The notes below the pieces were generated by a model, which was given only the letters and a program-made list of their open reading frames with translations, was not told the DNA's origin and did not search any database. Below, one piece after another: positions 24,214-36,270 of a stretch of 64,000 nucleotides of DNA. The DNA is taken from contig JAKZAP010000012.1 of assembly GCA_023053575.1 (NCBI GenBank), forward strand, positions 3,100,230 through 3,164,229, read 5' to 3'. The stretch is from Branchinecta lynchi (Eukaryota > Arthropoda > Branchiopoda > Anostraca > Branchinectidae). A program made the translations under genes and the position numbers. Every line of letters begins with the position of its first letter. The stretch's first letter is position 1.

Positions 24214-24862
24214 AAGAGCTAGAAGCTGGTATGGCACTTGGAGGCTGGGTCAGAACATAGAGGAGGAATTTGCTAATTCCTGGGTTTATTTGTGATCATT
24301 TGTGAGCAAAATCCTTGATAAGAATGATCATGGGCTCTTGGAAATCAGCGAATGTATCGTTTGGTAAAAAAAAAATATTTGTAATTTTGCACTTGGCTAT
24401 GATGATAAGCACTTTAAGGGTTTGACGGTCCAAAATGGATAAGTCAGCTACATTTTAAAATCTATCTTATCCGTTTTGCACCGTCAAACGTGATTTGCAG
24501 TCAGCTTGGCCTGAAAGAATATCGAGCACTTTAAGGGCGCTATGAATTCATCTGCAATAAATCCTTGAACTAAAAATCATGATATGCTCATAGAGATCAT
24601 GAAAATTACATTTTGCTTAAAAGTATTGCTTGTAGGCTACTTTAAGGATTAACTAATTTTAAGGAATTCACTTCTAGGCATAACCCTTGAGGAATAAATG
24701 ATCATGGGTCCTTGAGGACCATGAATATGTTTGTTTGGTAAAAAAGGTGTTTTTTTTGTTGTTAATGTGCGCATTTTAAGGGCGCTATAGAAATTAATTT
24801 TTAAGCAAAACTCTTGTGGAACAAAGATCGTGGGCCCGCGGAGATCATGAAATGTATCGATT
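24214..24862 (-). repeat. Family B2 repeat (B-type tail, ~150-bp internal units), inverted
   Basis: It begins with the inverted tail aagagctagaagctggtatg + gcactt. Units of the type 'aatcatgggc..ggaaatc..gtatcgtttggtaaaaa..gcactttaagggcgct' then recur three times. The D element at 24421-24524 interrupts the first. The partner copy is at 49780-50375 (+). Confidence 0.78.
24421..24524 (-). mobile_element. Family D short hairpin element with 13-bp target duplication, nested in a B element
   Basis: The hairpin arms TTTGACGGTCCAAAATGGAT and ATCCGTTTTGCACCGTCAAA are followed by cagtcagcttggcctgaaag, the family head read inverted. AGCACTTTAAGGG occurs at 24408-24420 and 24525-24537. A related repeat at 50160-50190 (inverted) shows the uninterrupted site gcgcactttaagggcgc. 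Confidence 0.92.
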
Positions 24863-24864
24863 GG

Positions 24865-26400
24865 TTTTTATGGCACTTGCAGCCTCTGGCTCAAGTGCCA
24901 TATACCGATCACAATTCCGTCTGTCGGTCTGTCCGAGTTTTTTGTCACAATTTTTCGAGTTAAGGTACTTCCAGATGTGTTAGGACAATGAAACATGGCA
25001 GGCGTATCAGGGACCCGACCAAACTAACCTGGAAATAATCAGTTTTCCTATCCGACCATATGCTGGGGAGTGGAGGGCGCTGGAAACTAGAAAATTGAGG
25101 GCAATTTGTCGCACTTTTTCGAGTTAGGATACTTCGAGATGTGCTAGGACCATGAAACTTGGCAGGCATATCAGGGACCCGACTAAACTAACCTGGCAAT
25201 AATCAGTTTCCCGATCTGACCATATGCGGGGGAGTGGAGGGCGCTGGAAACCTGAAAATTGAGGGCATTTTGTCACACTTTTTCGAGTTAGGGTACTTCC
25301 AGATGTGCTAGGACCGTGAAACTTGGCAGGCATGTCAGAGACCCGACCAAACAAACTTAGAAATAATCAGTTTTACGATCCGACTATATTTTTGGGGGGG
25401 GGAGTGGAGGGCAGGGGAATCCGGGAAATTGAGTAGTGTAACTTTCGAACGGGTATCGGATTGTAATGGAACTTAATAACTGAATAGATTACATATCTGG
25501 GATGTTCCATTTAAAGTCTTGATCGGATTCGTTAACCAGGGGGGAGACCGGAAATTTCAAGAAACGTTTAGATTGGAGGGATCGGAATGACACTTGCTGG
25601 GAAGAACAAGCATCTGCTCTAGATAAATCGTTTAGACAACTGTACTGGATCCGGACGCTTGGGGGGGGGGGGGTGTCCCGGAATTCCGGTAATGGTGGTT
25701 TTGGGGATTTTCACGATGAAACTTGGAAGGCATATCAGGAACCCGATCAAACTGACTTCAAAATATTCTTCTTTTTTTTTTATCTGATAATGTTGGAGGG
25801 AGGGGAATCCGGAATATTCAGTCTTGCAATAACTTTCGGACGGGTGATTGGATTCGAGTGAAATTCCAGAACTGAACAGAGGACATTTCTATATTTTCAT
25901 ATCCGAACCGGATCCGACAACTATTGGGGGGGGGGGAGAATACGTGACCCAACTTAGACTGAGAGATCGGGATGGAACTTTGTGGGAATAACAAACAGAT
26001 GCTCTATGTAAATCATTTACTGAATTGGATTGGCTACGGGCACCACGGGGGAGTTGGGGGGGGCGGAATCTCGAGAAACGGTTAGAATGGAGGGATCGGA
26101 GTGAAACTTGCTGGGAAGAACGAACATCTGCTCCATGTATATCTTTGACACAATTTGACTGGCTCCTGACACTTGAGGGGTGAGGGAGGGGGTTTCCCGG
26201 AATTCTGTTTTTGGGATTTTCACGACGAAACTTGGCAGGTTTATCAGGACCCGGTCAAAATGACTTGGAATAAAAAAAATCCTCGATATGATAATCTTGG
26301 GGGGGGGGGTGAGGGAGGGGAATCCGGAATATTGAGTCATGCGTAACTTTAGAACGGGCGATTGGATTCAACTGAAATTTAATAATAGTCCGGTCATGGT
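24865..26400 (+). repeat. Family B repeat copy
   Basis: The head atggcacttgcagcctctgg..caagtgccata is a hairpin followed by ccgtctgtcggtctgtccga. Three units of about 180 bp (gatgaaacttggcaggc..agggacccgac..gggagtggagggc) follow, and then more diverged units with G-runs. The ORFs at 24960-25354 (-) are this array. Confidence 0.82.
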
Positions 26401-26830
26401 CATTCTGCCCACTGATGTCCGGTCATTCTGCCAGTGATATATCCAGGGTTTGTTCTTCCCACCAAGTTTCAACCCGATCGCTCAAATCTAAGCTTTTCAC
26501 AAGATTCCCTCGGGCTTGTGCTTCTTCCCACCAAGTTTCATTCCGATGCTCCTCTCTAAGCGGTTCTCAGCAAGATTTGAGAATTCTCAGACGGATGGAC
26601 GAACAAATAAATATACCCGGACTCCCGTCATTGAGGTTTTGGCACGTACCTGTCAAGCCTCAAGACGCTTCCGCTATACAAGATTCTCATACGAAGCGTC
26701 CTCTAGTCGTTTAATGTTTTTATGGCACTTGTAGCGATTGTAATTTTTGTCAGTCAGTCGGCCCCGGTTTTGCTAGTTCGGGCACTACCAGATAAGCTAG
26801 GACGATGATAGGCTAGGACAATAGAATAGT
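26400..26830. repeat. Two family B fragments in opposite orientation
   Basis: 26440-26600 reads as inverted B units (gttcttcccaccaagtttca twice). 26716-26830 is a B head (tttttatggcacttgtagcg, ggccccggttttgctagttc, agctaggacgatga). Confidence 0.65.
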
Positions 26831-27020
26831 ATACACTATTTGCACTTGCGCATAAAATTATTGCAGATATCGGTTTTAACAAATTTGCAACACTTATGCA
26901 TGCATTGAAACTGACACGAGTTGTCTCCCGAATTTGAATGTAAAATTACCACGGAAATTAGTTTGAATAAGTGCGCCATTCTTATTTACCTATTGAAAGT
27001 GACAGGAGCTACATCCCAAC

Positions 27021-27372
27021 CAGAGGCGTTACAAGCCAAAATGTTTTTTGGGGGCGACGAGGCATTTACCGACTGGCTGGTAATTTTTACCGACTGTTTC
27101 TGCAGAAAAAACGACTGTTTTCAACAACAAAAATTACATTTTCCAAAAAAGATTGACTGATTTTCAAAAAAATCGACTGATTTTCAGAAAAAACGGCTAT
27201 TTTTACGACAAATCGACCAATTTTCAGAAAAATCGACCGTTTTCATAAAAACATCAACTGTTCCGACGAAAAATCGCGGCGCTTCGCGCAGACTCGGTTA
27301 TTTTTTACCGACTGGCCTACAGCATTGGGGAGGGGGGACGAACCCCCTCCCCCCCCAGTCCTGACGCCCCTG
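27021..27372. mobile_element. hAT-type MITE (CAGAGGCGT...ACGCCCCTG), copy 1
   Basis: It starts CAGAGGCGTTACAAGCC and ends GACGCCCCTG. Flanks atcccaac and ctcccaac (7 of 8) are the 8-bp duplication expected for hAT elements. The interior is a series of 'cgactg(a)ttttc(a)gaaaaa' phrases of ~20-25 bp. It ends 76 bp before GRB exon 2. ORFs at 26921-27160 run into it. Confidence 0.92.
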
Positions 27373-27448
27373 CTCCCAACTAATATTATATGTTGTAACT
27401 TGTAGGTATTATTGAATTAGACGAAATATGAACTTAGTCTTTTCTTAG

Positions 27449-27620
27449 GTCAGAGCGCGCCGTCAACGTCGTCATCACCTCGTTCAACCAAAGTATTTGG
27501 GATAGGTCAGGCCACAACTGGGTTGGAAGCGGGTATCCATATGACACAACCCTGGTTCCATAGCGGCATGTCCAGAGAAGAGGCGGCGCACCTTCTGACG
27601 ACATCGGGTCTCGTCGATGG
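27449..27620 (+). CDS. GRB7/10/14: GRB7/10/14-family adaptor, exon with BPS-SH2 linker and SH2 alpha-A
   Basis: The acceptor is tagtcttttcttag and the donor is GATGG|gtaagt. The exon carries 56 complete codons with split codons at both ends (entry phase 1, exit phase 2). It opens with a Ser-rich linker (QSAPSTSSSPRST) and runs through GIHMTQPWFHSGMSREEA into HLLTTSGLVD. The P-W-F-H-x-x-(I/M)-S-R-(D/E)-E-A string and the closing G-L-V-D-G are the signature start of the SH2 domain in GRB7, GRB10 and GRB14, and the Arg in S-R-E-E is the conserved alpha-A arginine. The preceding H-M-T-Q-P-W parallels the vertebrate I-H-R-S-Q-P-W. The upstream intron is about 10.6 kb and the downstream one about 25.1 kb. 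The exon is read on the + strand although a minus-strand ORF of similar length overlaps it. Confidence 0.92.
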
Positions 27621-27654
27621 GTAAGTGGGCCAATCAATCAATTAATCAGTCAAA

Positions 27655-28095
27655 TGTTTTTAAAGGACGCGTCTAACCTGTAATAATAACGCAAACTACT
27701 TCCATAATCACTCCATATATTTCTAAACCCAGAGACCCCAATTTCATACGGTACATTATAGCCCCTCTAACCCCACGTTCATTTTCTCACGTGCCGTGTT
27801 TTGCTAAAAATAATTTCGTAAACCACATTGGCCTGAGATATCACAAAAAATCAACGAAGAAACCACTCCATTTTCTTATTTTCTTCCTTGATTTCTTGTG
27901 GCCGTGTTTGCTACCTTCGATGTGTGTCACGCTGTCAACGGTTATCTGCGAGAAGTTTTTCCATCGGAAAAACCGGTTATGTAAATTGTTTCCCTGTTTT
28001 CGCTATAAGTCGATGGGTCTCGGAAAAGGCTTAAAACAGCCAAAATCGTTGGTTATTTGTTGAAAGCACAGCCTAGTTTTAAAGTATTCGAACGC
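27655..28095 (+). repeat. Family E repeat, + copy, just after the exon-2 donor
   Basis: Collinear with 52917-53222: aaaggac..tctaacctgtaataat, ccataatcactccatatatt, cccaatttcatacggtacat, aaaaaccggttatgtaaatt and cggaaaaggcttaaa. The 90-residue ORF at 27791-28063 belongs to it. Confidence 0.8.
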
Positions 28096-28499
28096 AGCGC
28101 AACCATCAACTACCAAGTTCCCTTTTTTTTCAAAAAGGCGAGGGCAAAGGCATAGTTGGTGTTTGTCTTTTTGACGAAAACGAAAATAGTCAAATAGTGC
28201 TTAAGAGCGTTTTACGGAAATTCAAAACAAGTAAAAAGCCATCGAAACGGCGAGTGAACAGACGAACAAAAACGCAAGTAGTATCTGCAATACGACCAAA
28301 TGAAAATATACTTCGATATCTTTTAACACCGTTCATCATTAACTACCTAAAATGGAGTTGCATGTTTGTTTTAATTACTTCCTGGTAATTATCTATTTTC
28401 GTCATTCTTGTTGCCTAGCAAGCTCTAAAGTTATCAAAAGCTAAATTAGTTAAGTTAAAAGTTAAAGTTAAAGCACGTTTGATGGGACTAGGCGGGCAA

Positions 28500-28735
28500 T
28501 CCAGCTAATATTTGTGCTAGCGACATTTCGGCTCTTCTTGGCAAGGGTTTTCTTCAGCCTGTAGCAACAACCCTGTTGTAGCTACTAATAACAAAAATAA
28601 CTAGATAAATCGCTTCTAGGTCCTGCCCAAAGAGGACCAAAGAAGGGCCGACACATCACTCGAACAGCTAGATTATCTGGCTTGACGCTCAGTTATGCAG
28701 TTCGCATTCAGCTTGACCGTAAACAGTATGTGTAG

Positions 28736-28770
<35 letters not shown>
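28500..28770 (-). repeat. Diverged family D copy ending in a 32-A run
   Basis: gacatttcggctcttcttgg + caagggttttcttcagcctg is the D core inverted (CTGAAGA..GAAA on the minus strand). It is followed by an inverted partner (caaagaagggccgacacatc) and a poly-A run at 28739-28770. Confidence 0.65.
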
Positions 28771-28773
<3 letters not shown>

Positions 28774-28825
28774 GTAAGGTCAAGACGCGAAATTTATCAC
28801 TACCACTTGTTATCTTTTTTATTGT

Positions 28826-29275
28826 TGCTTGTTTAATCCAAACATTATAATTTACCTTCTCTTACTGATCGGAAGCCACCAGTTTATTTAGATTTGAACT
28901 TGATTGCCGGGTTGCTGTTTTGGCTCGAGATAAAACCCACGCAGAAGGTCTTCTTTTCCAGATGACGAAATTTAGGAGTACCACACTTGCCTTGGCTTTA
29001 TAGTTTATTTTTATTTGTAATAAACAGTTGGAGCATTCGATGGGAATTATTATTGATCCTTGGCTCCCTACGTGCCATAACGGCTGTCCCGGATAATCGG
29101 CTGGGATTTAGTCCAGGCCGAATTTTTTCAAACCTACGAAATTTGGTGTTTTCTTTTAATTTAAACGGTTTTTTCTTTGTGGTTTTGAACATTCATAGTG
29201 GCAGTAGGGATGGTTATTATTGTGTGTAGTAGAAAGACCATTTTTTGTCGTCCGCTTTAACTGCTGCAGTCTAGG
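28826..29275 (+). repeat. Family J repeat, copy 2
   Basis: Same order of shared phrases as 5800-6240 (taaacagttggagcattcga, ataatcggctgggatttag, ttttttgtcgtccgctttaa). The 80-residue ORF at 28987-29229 comes from this repeat. Confidence 0.75.
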
Positions 29276-29424
29276 CCCTTGCGCCATTTGGCCTTCAGCC
29301 CCTCTCTGCCCAATTGGCTCTTTATGACGTATTACGTTTAGTAATAATAAGTAACTTAAACATGAAGTAAAATCCTCAGGGGATCCAGGTATTCCGCGGT
29401 TTTCACCTTAATTAAAACTAGACC

Positions 29425-32400
29425 TACGTTGCCCGGGCAACGTGAAGTGTTGCGGCAACCTTTGTCCGGCTTCGCCGGCTAAAGTGTTGCGAGAGCAACA
29501 CTTTGGTTTTGTTTCTTCGCTGTCGGTTAAATGCTGAAATTGTCAACTTATCGAAGCTTTTAAAACGGTATGTTCTAAAAAGAATAATCACATAATCAAA
29601 AGCTGTTGTTTAGCGTTGTAAAACCAACAACAAAACAATATCGGAAGAAGGCTATCCGTAACGTTTCAGGATTAAAATACCATAGATGACACTATTAATT
29701 ATTACAAAACTACCTTCTTGGTTTACATTACCGTATCGTTTGTACCCGTTGCGTAAACAGTTAATCCTAGGTTATAGCGATAGACCATCGATACAAACTT
29801 TCTTACTGTCATATTTACAGAAATCGAATACAATGTGCACCAATTTTCAAAAATTTCTAGCCCCTCGTGAACCGATCTTACTTACAAGTCCCATGCATGT
29901 CTTACAATTGGGAACAAAATTGTTCTTACCATCGGATACACCTGAGACAAATAACAGGTATACCAGCTAGCAAAAGCTGCAAACTCCTCGTTGCCGAAGA
30001 TGATTATGAGCTAACAGTCGACTGTTGCTTACAGTCGACTGTTGCTTACACGTCCTTTGCATGTCTCGCAACTGGTATCGCCTATTTTTGGTTTCAGTGT
30101 GTACCTTACTCCTGAAGTTGTCAACCCCTTGAAACTTTCAAACTGGTTTATCTCAAGAAGGATTTTTATTCAAAAGAATGGATGGCATATATTTTGATCA
30201 GCTCTTCAAGGGCTATCGATTGCCATAACCACAACAAAAGCATATCGGAAAAAGGGACTAAATTTACTTTGCAGTCAGTTGAACTTTATCCTTTTCAATC
30301 GTAGACATCGTGACGGATGAAAACTTGGAATAATATCCTATATAATCTAGTTGGTATTATAAAGCTATCCGTAACTTCTTAGGATTAAAATACCATAGAT
30401 GACACTATTAATTATTACGAAACTACCTTGTTTTACATTACAGTATCGTTTGTACCCGTTGCGTTAACAGTCAATCCTAGGTTACAGCGATAGACCAACG
30501 ATACAAACTTTCTTACCGTCAGATTTAGATAAATCGAATACAATGTGCAACAATTTGCACAAATTTCTAGCCCCTCGTGCACCGATTCTACTGACAAATC
30601 CCTTTCCCGTGATAGACATCAAGTTCACCGGATAAAAATAATGGGTACACCGACTAGCAAAAGTTGAAAACCTCTCATCGCTGAAGATTTGTGTAGCATA
30701 ACAGCCGATTATTACTTACAAGTCCCTTGCATGTTTTACATTTGGGAACCAAATTGTTCATCAAATGACAGGTACGCCAACTAGCGAGAGCTGCAAACCC
30801 CTCATTGCCGAAGATGATTATGAGCTAACAGTCGCCTGTCGCGTACAAGTCCCCTAAATGTCTCACAACTGGTATCGCCTATTTTTGGTTTCAGTGTGTA
30901 CCTTACTACTGAAGTTGTCAACCCCTTGAAACTTTCAAACTGGTGTATCTCATAAAGGAATTTTTTTTACCAAAAAATGTATGTCATATACTTTGATCAG
31001 CTCATCAGCGGCTATCGATTGCCGTCGAAGTTGAACTTTATCCTTTTCAATTGTAGATATCGTGATGGATGAAAACTTGGAACAATATCTTATATAATCT
31101 AGTTGATATTATAAAGCTATCCGTAACTTTTCAGGATTAAAATACCATAGATGACACTATTAATTATTACAAAATTGCCTTATTGTTTTACATTACCGTA
31201 TCGTTTGTACCCGTTGCGTAAACAGTTAATCCTAGGTTATAGCGATAGACCATCGATACAAACTTTCTTACTGTCATATTTACAGAAATCGAATACAATG
31301 TGCACCAATTTTCAAAAATTTCTAGCCCCTCGTGAACCGATTCTTACTTACAAGTCCGTCTCCCGTTATTGACATCAAATTCACGGGAAACAAATAATGG
31401 ATACACCAGCTATCAAAAGTTGCAAGCCCCTCATCGCTGAAGATGATTATTGCATAAGCTTTTTAAACGGGATGTTCTAAAAAAATTAATCATATGAGCA
31501 AAAGGTATTCTTCAGCGTTGTAAAAACAACAACAAAATAATATAGGAAGAAGGGACTAAATTAACTTTGCAGTCAGTTGTACTTTATCCTTTTCAATCGT
31601 AGACATCGTGACGGATGAAAACTTGGAACAATATCTTATATAATCTAGTTGGTAATAGAAACCTATCCGTAACTTTTCAGGATTAAAATACCATAGATGA
31701 CACTACTAATTATTATGAAACTACCTCATTGCTTTACATTTTCGTTTGTATCCGTTGTGTAAACAGTTAATCCTCGGTTACATTGATAGACCATCGACAC
31801 AAACTTTCTTACCGTCAGATTTATAGAAATCGAATACAATGTGCACCCATTTGCAAAAATTCCTAGCCCCTCGTGAACCGATTCCTACTTACAAGTCCCT
31901 CTCCCGTGATATACATTAAGATAACCGGAAACAAATAGTGGGTACTCCAGCTAGCAAAAGCTGCAAACCCATCATCGCAGAAGATGATTGTAGCATAACA
32001 GCCGATTATTACTTACAAGTCCCTTGCATATCTTGCCATTGGGAACCAAATTGTTCTTACCATCGAATACACCGGAAACAAATAACAGGTATACCAACTA
32101 GCAAAAGCTGCAAACCCCTCATTACCGAAGATGATTATGGGCTAACAGTCGACTGTTGCTTAAAAGTCCCCTATATGTATCATAACTGGTATCGCCTATT
32201 TTTGGTTTCAATGTACCTTACTATGAAGTTGTCAACCCCTTTGAAATTTTCAAACTGGTGTATCTCATGAAGGAATTTTTGTACCAAAAAATGGATGACA
32301 TATACTTTGATCAGCTCATCAGTGGCTATCGATTGCCGTCGAAAAAAAAATTCTACCTGTCTTAGTTCAAAAGTTGACTTTTTTGCCGTAGGCCAACTTT

Positions 32401-33112
32401 CTAACGTCACGACTTAGAAAGGAGCAAAGGATAAGCTCTAGTTTCTTTAGCAATGAGAGAACTTTTAAAGTTTAAGAGGCTCATCTGATACCGTTACTCT
32501 ACCACAAACCAAAGTGCAAAAAAAAAAAATTATAAACTCAGCTGAAATCGTCGCAGACATGGACAGAAACAATAGATGGCAGCACTTTCGGACCCGTGGG
32601 AAAAAGCCACTTTTTGGTCTCTGTAGATTTTTCTATTCATCACTCAAAGAAGATATGTTGGCTGTGGGGCCGGGTAACTGCCGCATATATTTAACACTTA
32701 TAGATTTTAGTCCATCTTCAATTTGAAACTGGTGCCTGCCTGCTTGCGTGCTAGAACGGAGCTTTCCACTGGAAAGCAGAAACATCTTTTGATGAAACGA
32801 AAGGTTCGCTACACAACTTCAGATAGTCCTCTCTGACATAGGCTATACAACTCCACTTCACTTCGCAAACCGTAGGCTCTGGCTCGATGACAAGCAAAAA
32901 CCATCCTTATTGGCCCCAGGCAAGAGTTCTACGGAGCTTTCCAAAATGTAATGTCATATTCATCAATCCGGCCTAAGGTCCACACTTTCCGTAAAAACCG
33001 CACAGGTTAGACCCTTCTCAGTTACCAGGAATAAAATGAAATCGGAGTCATAGGAAAAAAAAAAAAAAAAAAAAAAAACGAGGACAAAACCAAAGTGTTG
33101 CTCTCGCAACAC
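29425..33112. mobile_element. 3.7-kb element with hairpin ends and an internal tandem array
   Basis: The left end holds three hairpins in a row: CGTTGCCCGGGCAACG (29427-29442, perfect palindrome), TTGTCCGGC/GCCGGCTAA, and GTGTTGCGAGAGCAACAC (29484-29501) followed by TTTGGTTTTGT. The right end holds ACAAAACCAAAGTGTTGC + TCTCGCAACAC (to 33112), the inverted form of the left end. Inside, a unit beginning taccatagatgacact starts at 29678, 30391, 31143 and 31689 (spacings 713, 752 and 546 bp). The ORFs at 29686, 31151 and 31938 are that unit read through. Distal 32350-33060 has no repeat that I recognise. Confidence 0.78.
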
Positions 33113-33649
33113 AAGTAGGCTACTTTGAACACATTTTTAAGCCATTCTTTATTCGTATTTGCGCACGAAATTGAGGTATTAGTACATATTGCCGCATCAC
33201 CACCTATACCATACCATTTATCTCCATTTATTGCCACCACTGAAAATTCCTTCGAACAATGTTTACCAAGCCTTTTTTTTTTAGATGTGCGTGAGTTTTG
33301 TGTAATAACTGCAATTAGTTTTTGGTTCCAACAAGCTTTAGCAATTGGGCGGTTAGACAGCTAATGAGACTAGTTTTTGGTTGTTAATTGTAATGGTTCT
33401 GTTATATCTCTGTTGCGCATGTGGCTTGAACTTGTATGTGCATCAAAAGTACATTAATGATATCTTTCGAAAGTACTTGCATCATTTTATTCAGACAATG
33501 CTTACAACTTTCATCAAGTCTGCATCTTATATGATTAATCCTTTGGTGCATCTTTTTATTCGATTCTTGCATCTGGATTTTGTGCTGGTTCCAGAAAAGA
33601 CGTGTTGCGTTTATTGAATAATTTTCTTCAGTCTATTCATTTTGAATAA

Positions 33650-34115
33650 CTGAATTGAAGTAGCACTGACGTTCGATGCATTTTTTAATTTCCATTTGAT
33701 TACCGAATTGCAAAAAGGACAACTTTCCAAAATGGAAATCTCCAAAAAGGAAACGTTCCCTGGATTATTTGTCAACACGATTGCTGTGTTGAAGCTGATT
33801 TTGAATAACTTGGTTAAAGTAGCAATGACACCTGTTAGAGCGCTTCTTTTCATTTGAATTTACGTCGGACAAAAAGGACACATTTCATTAATTCGATCAT
33901 TTATTTATGCAACCAGATTCTGGCTTGGTAGCTGATATTCAATAACCAAATTAAAGTAGACTTGACACCTGTTAGAGCGCTTGTTTTCATTCGAATTATT
34001 GCACTAGAATTTGGCAACGGTTTCAAAAAGGCGCGTTCTATTTATTGGATTTTTATTTCAGACAGATTCCAGCTTGATAGCTGATTTTCAATAACTAAAT
34101 TAAAGTAGACTTAAG
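33650..34115. repeat. Diverged tandem units with '(t)aaagtagcaatgacacctgttagagcgc'
   Basis: Four copies, at about 33655, 33810, 33945 and 34095, of an aataac..a(a)ttaaagta(g)..acctgttagagcgctt phrase, each followed by ttttcatt(t/c)gaatt and caaaaaggac-type text. The period is roughly 130-150 bp. Confidence 0.6.
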
Positions 34116-34119
34116 ATGT

Positions 34120-35880
34120 TGAACGTGGGGGAAGTTTCCAAATCCCTGTTCTTACACCATTGTTGCGAGGATGGACGAATGGAGGCGAGGTTTAGTGAAG
34201 TTAAGGCTCCTGGGGTGTGGGCTGAAGACATTCTGACACCGTAGGTGCCCACTAGACCCAGGACCAGTCAGGAAACCGGACATAAGAGACAAGGGAAGTT
34301 CTCAAGGAATTCTATAGCCCAGCCGCAGTCAATCCAGAAATCCCTAATCAAGCTGGTTCACGCATCCTAGCGAAGCTGGAATTCACATATCCAGTCAAGC
34401 CCGAGGCCTACTAGCCGAGATGGACCATAGTGTAGATCAATTTATCTTATGCAAATCGTGTGCAAGAGTGTGACACATGTAATTTAGCGCTAATGGGTCC
34501 CTAACTAAATATATAAACAACTCTTACCATAAATTATAATATAGAGTAACTGAGGTCTTGCTCTGACCCAGGATGAAAGAGAACTCTTTTGGCTACGACT
34601 CATTCCGTAGCCAAAATACTTAGAATGAAATGGATCAAAACCTGACCTCGGATTAGCGAGCAGCTAACTGGAGCTAGTGGATAAACACCGAGTGACCTGT
34701 TGTCACGATGCCGGGAAATTAATGATGTTGATGAAAACCGAAGAGATATATAGAAAAATAGGCGATAGAGGGAGGGAATAACTAGGAGGACTATTGCAGA
34801 GTAAAGTGCTATGGGATGTCTCCATAACAAGACTTGGCTTCTTTACATTTGCTAGTTGCGTTTGAATTTTACATCGAGTAAAAAAGGAAACTCTCCCTTC
34901 AAACAATCAATAACTGCGTTTTTGCATGCCTTACATCACGTCTGTGAGTAGCAGCTGTGCTTATTAGGTGTTTTGGCAAAGCTTTCCCTGTAAAGTTGAA
35001 TGTAAGTATTGTGAATGACTGCTGTTTGCCTGTGAACTCTCTGTATTCGGGGAATTTTTTTTTTGTATAGTGGGTCTAGAATTTTTTGTAGCTGTAGGTT
35101 GCGGTGTGTCCAGAAGAGCACACTGGGTTAGTTAACACACTAGTTTAGAACCAGGAAGTAAGCTGTTTTTAGATTGCCAGAGTAGTCCCCAGGCCACTCA
35201 CCAAAGTACTAATTTGCCATTTTTAGTTAGCCGCAGCTTATAAGGCGTTTTTGCTGTTCGAACCCACAGGCCAAAGTCTACGGCAAAAGCGTGCAAAAAC
35301 GCCTTATTAGCACACAGGCCAACTGCAGGAATGCAAAAACGCAGCTAATCAGTGGATTTACCTCGTGATATTGCATATCACATTAAAATTACACTGAGAC
35401 AGGACTATTCTTTAATCCGGACTTTGTAGTTTTCGACTGAATTGTAATTTAAAGACAAAAATAGAACACCCACTGCGACCTTACCGTGGCAGCAACTGCG
35501 CAAGAACTGACCTCTTTCCTCTCGGAAGAAATAGAAAACCATGATTTTCGGGGTTTTTTCTTGATCAGCTAATTATCCCTCTAGGATGATGTGCGTGGGA
35601 TAAATATAAATTCGGATATTTCGGTTGCACTTCCGGCAAACCGTCCTCCGCGAAAAACAAAACAAAACTAAATCATAAAATCCACCACAATCACAACAGG
35701 AGAACAATGCGGAACCAACAGACAATAAGACGAGATGTGACTAAAAACCAGAAGAAAACGGTGGGGATGCAGATAAAAATAAAATAACGAAAGATAAAAT
35801 GTGCGTGTTAAAAATGTATATGTACAAATCTGTGATTATTTACAATTCTGAGCTCTGTTTATATTTACAATTTACCATCC
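34120..35880. other. Intron 2 sequence without recognised features
   Basis: Contains short duplicated text (gcaaaaacgccttattag and nearby gcttataaggcgtttttgct around 35235-35310, forming an imperfect inverted repeat), and otherwise nothing attributable. ORFs here are short. Confidence 0.45.
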
Positions 35881-35902
35881 GTCTGGGAAAGCGCAGAAGC
35901 TT

Positions 35903-36270
35903 TCACCCAGAAAATGGCCCACTCGAAAAATCCACTATACGTTGACCACAATGACCACTATTGATAAAATCTTGCACAAAACTCGGGTTCTGCATCGTTG
36001 TATGATATGATATGATGCCGAACTCTTTAGGCCTAGCAGGATAGTTTAGTACTGGTGTAGAGTCCACGACCCTCACCCACTCCCCCGTTACCTTTCCTAA
36101 CCCCCCCATCAATAACTGACTTCTATAAAGCGGAGGAAAACGCCACTTTCCAAAGTTATATCCCAGGTGATACTCACTCACCAGCACCCGGTCTACACTC
36201 ATTCCCGTCATCCAGTGTACAAAGGTGTGGAGATTGAGCATCCCCTCGGGCACGTAGTGTCTTAATTGAT
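35903..36270 (-). CDS. Unassigned exon-like ORF inside the 25-kb intron (minus strand)
   Basis: The frame is open for about 120 codons. It is locally richer in G+C than its surroundings, has no internal repeats and has a balanced amino-acid composition. Readable pieces are MLNLHTFVHWMTGMSVDRVL, then YHLGYNFGKWRFPPLYRSQL, then GIISYHTTMQNPSFVQDFIN. Candidate acceptor AGs lie just upstream (near 36262-36280). The frame closes with TGA at 35903-35905, or could leave through a donor (TCTGG|gtgaaa) immediately before it. I do not recognise the family. It could be an exon of a nested minus-strand gene or a domesticated or decayed mobile-element segment. No other minus-strand exon was found nearby. 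Confidence 0.35.

Noticed and set aside
29686..32270. ORFs of 73-110 residues
   Set aside because: They lie in the internal repeat units of the 3.7-kb element and recur in the same frame at each unit.
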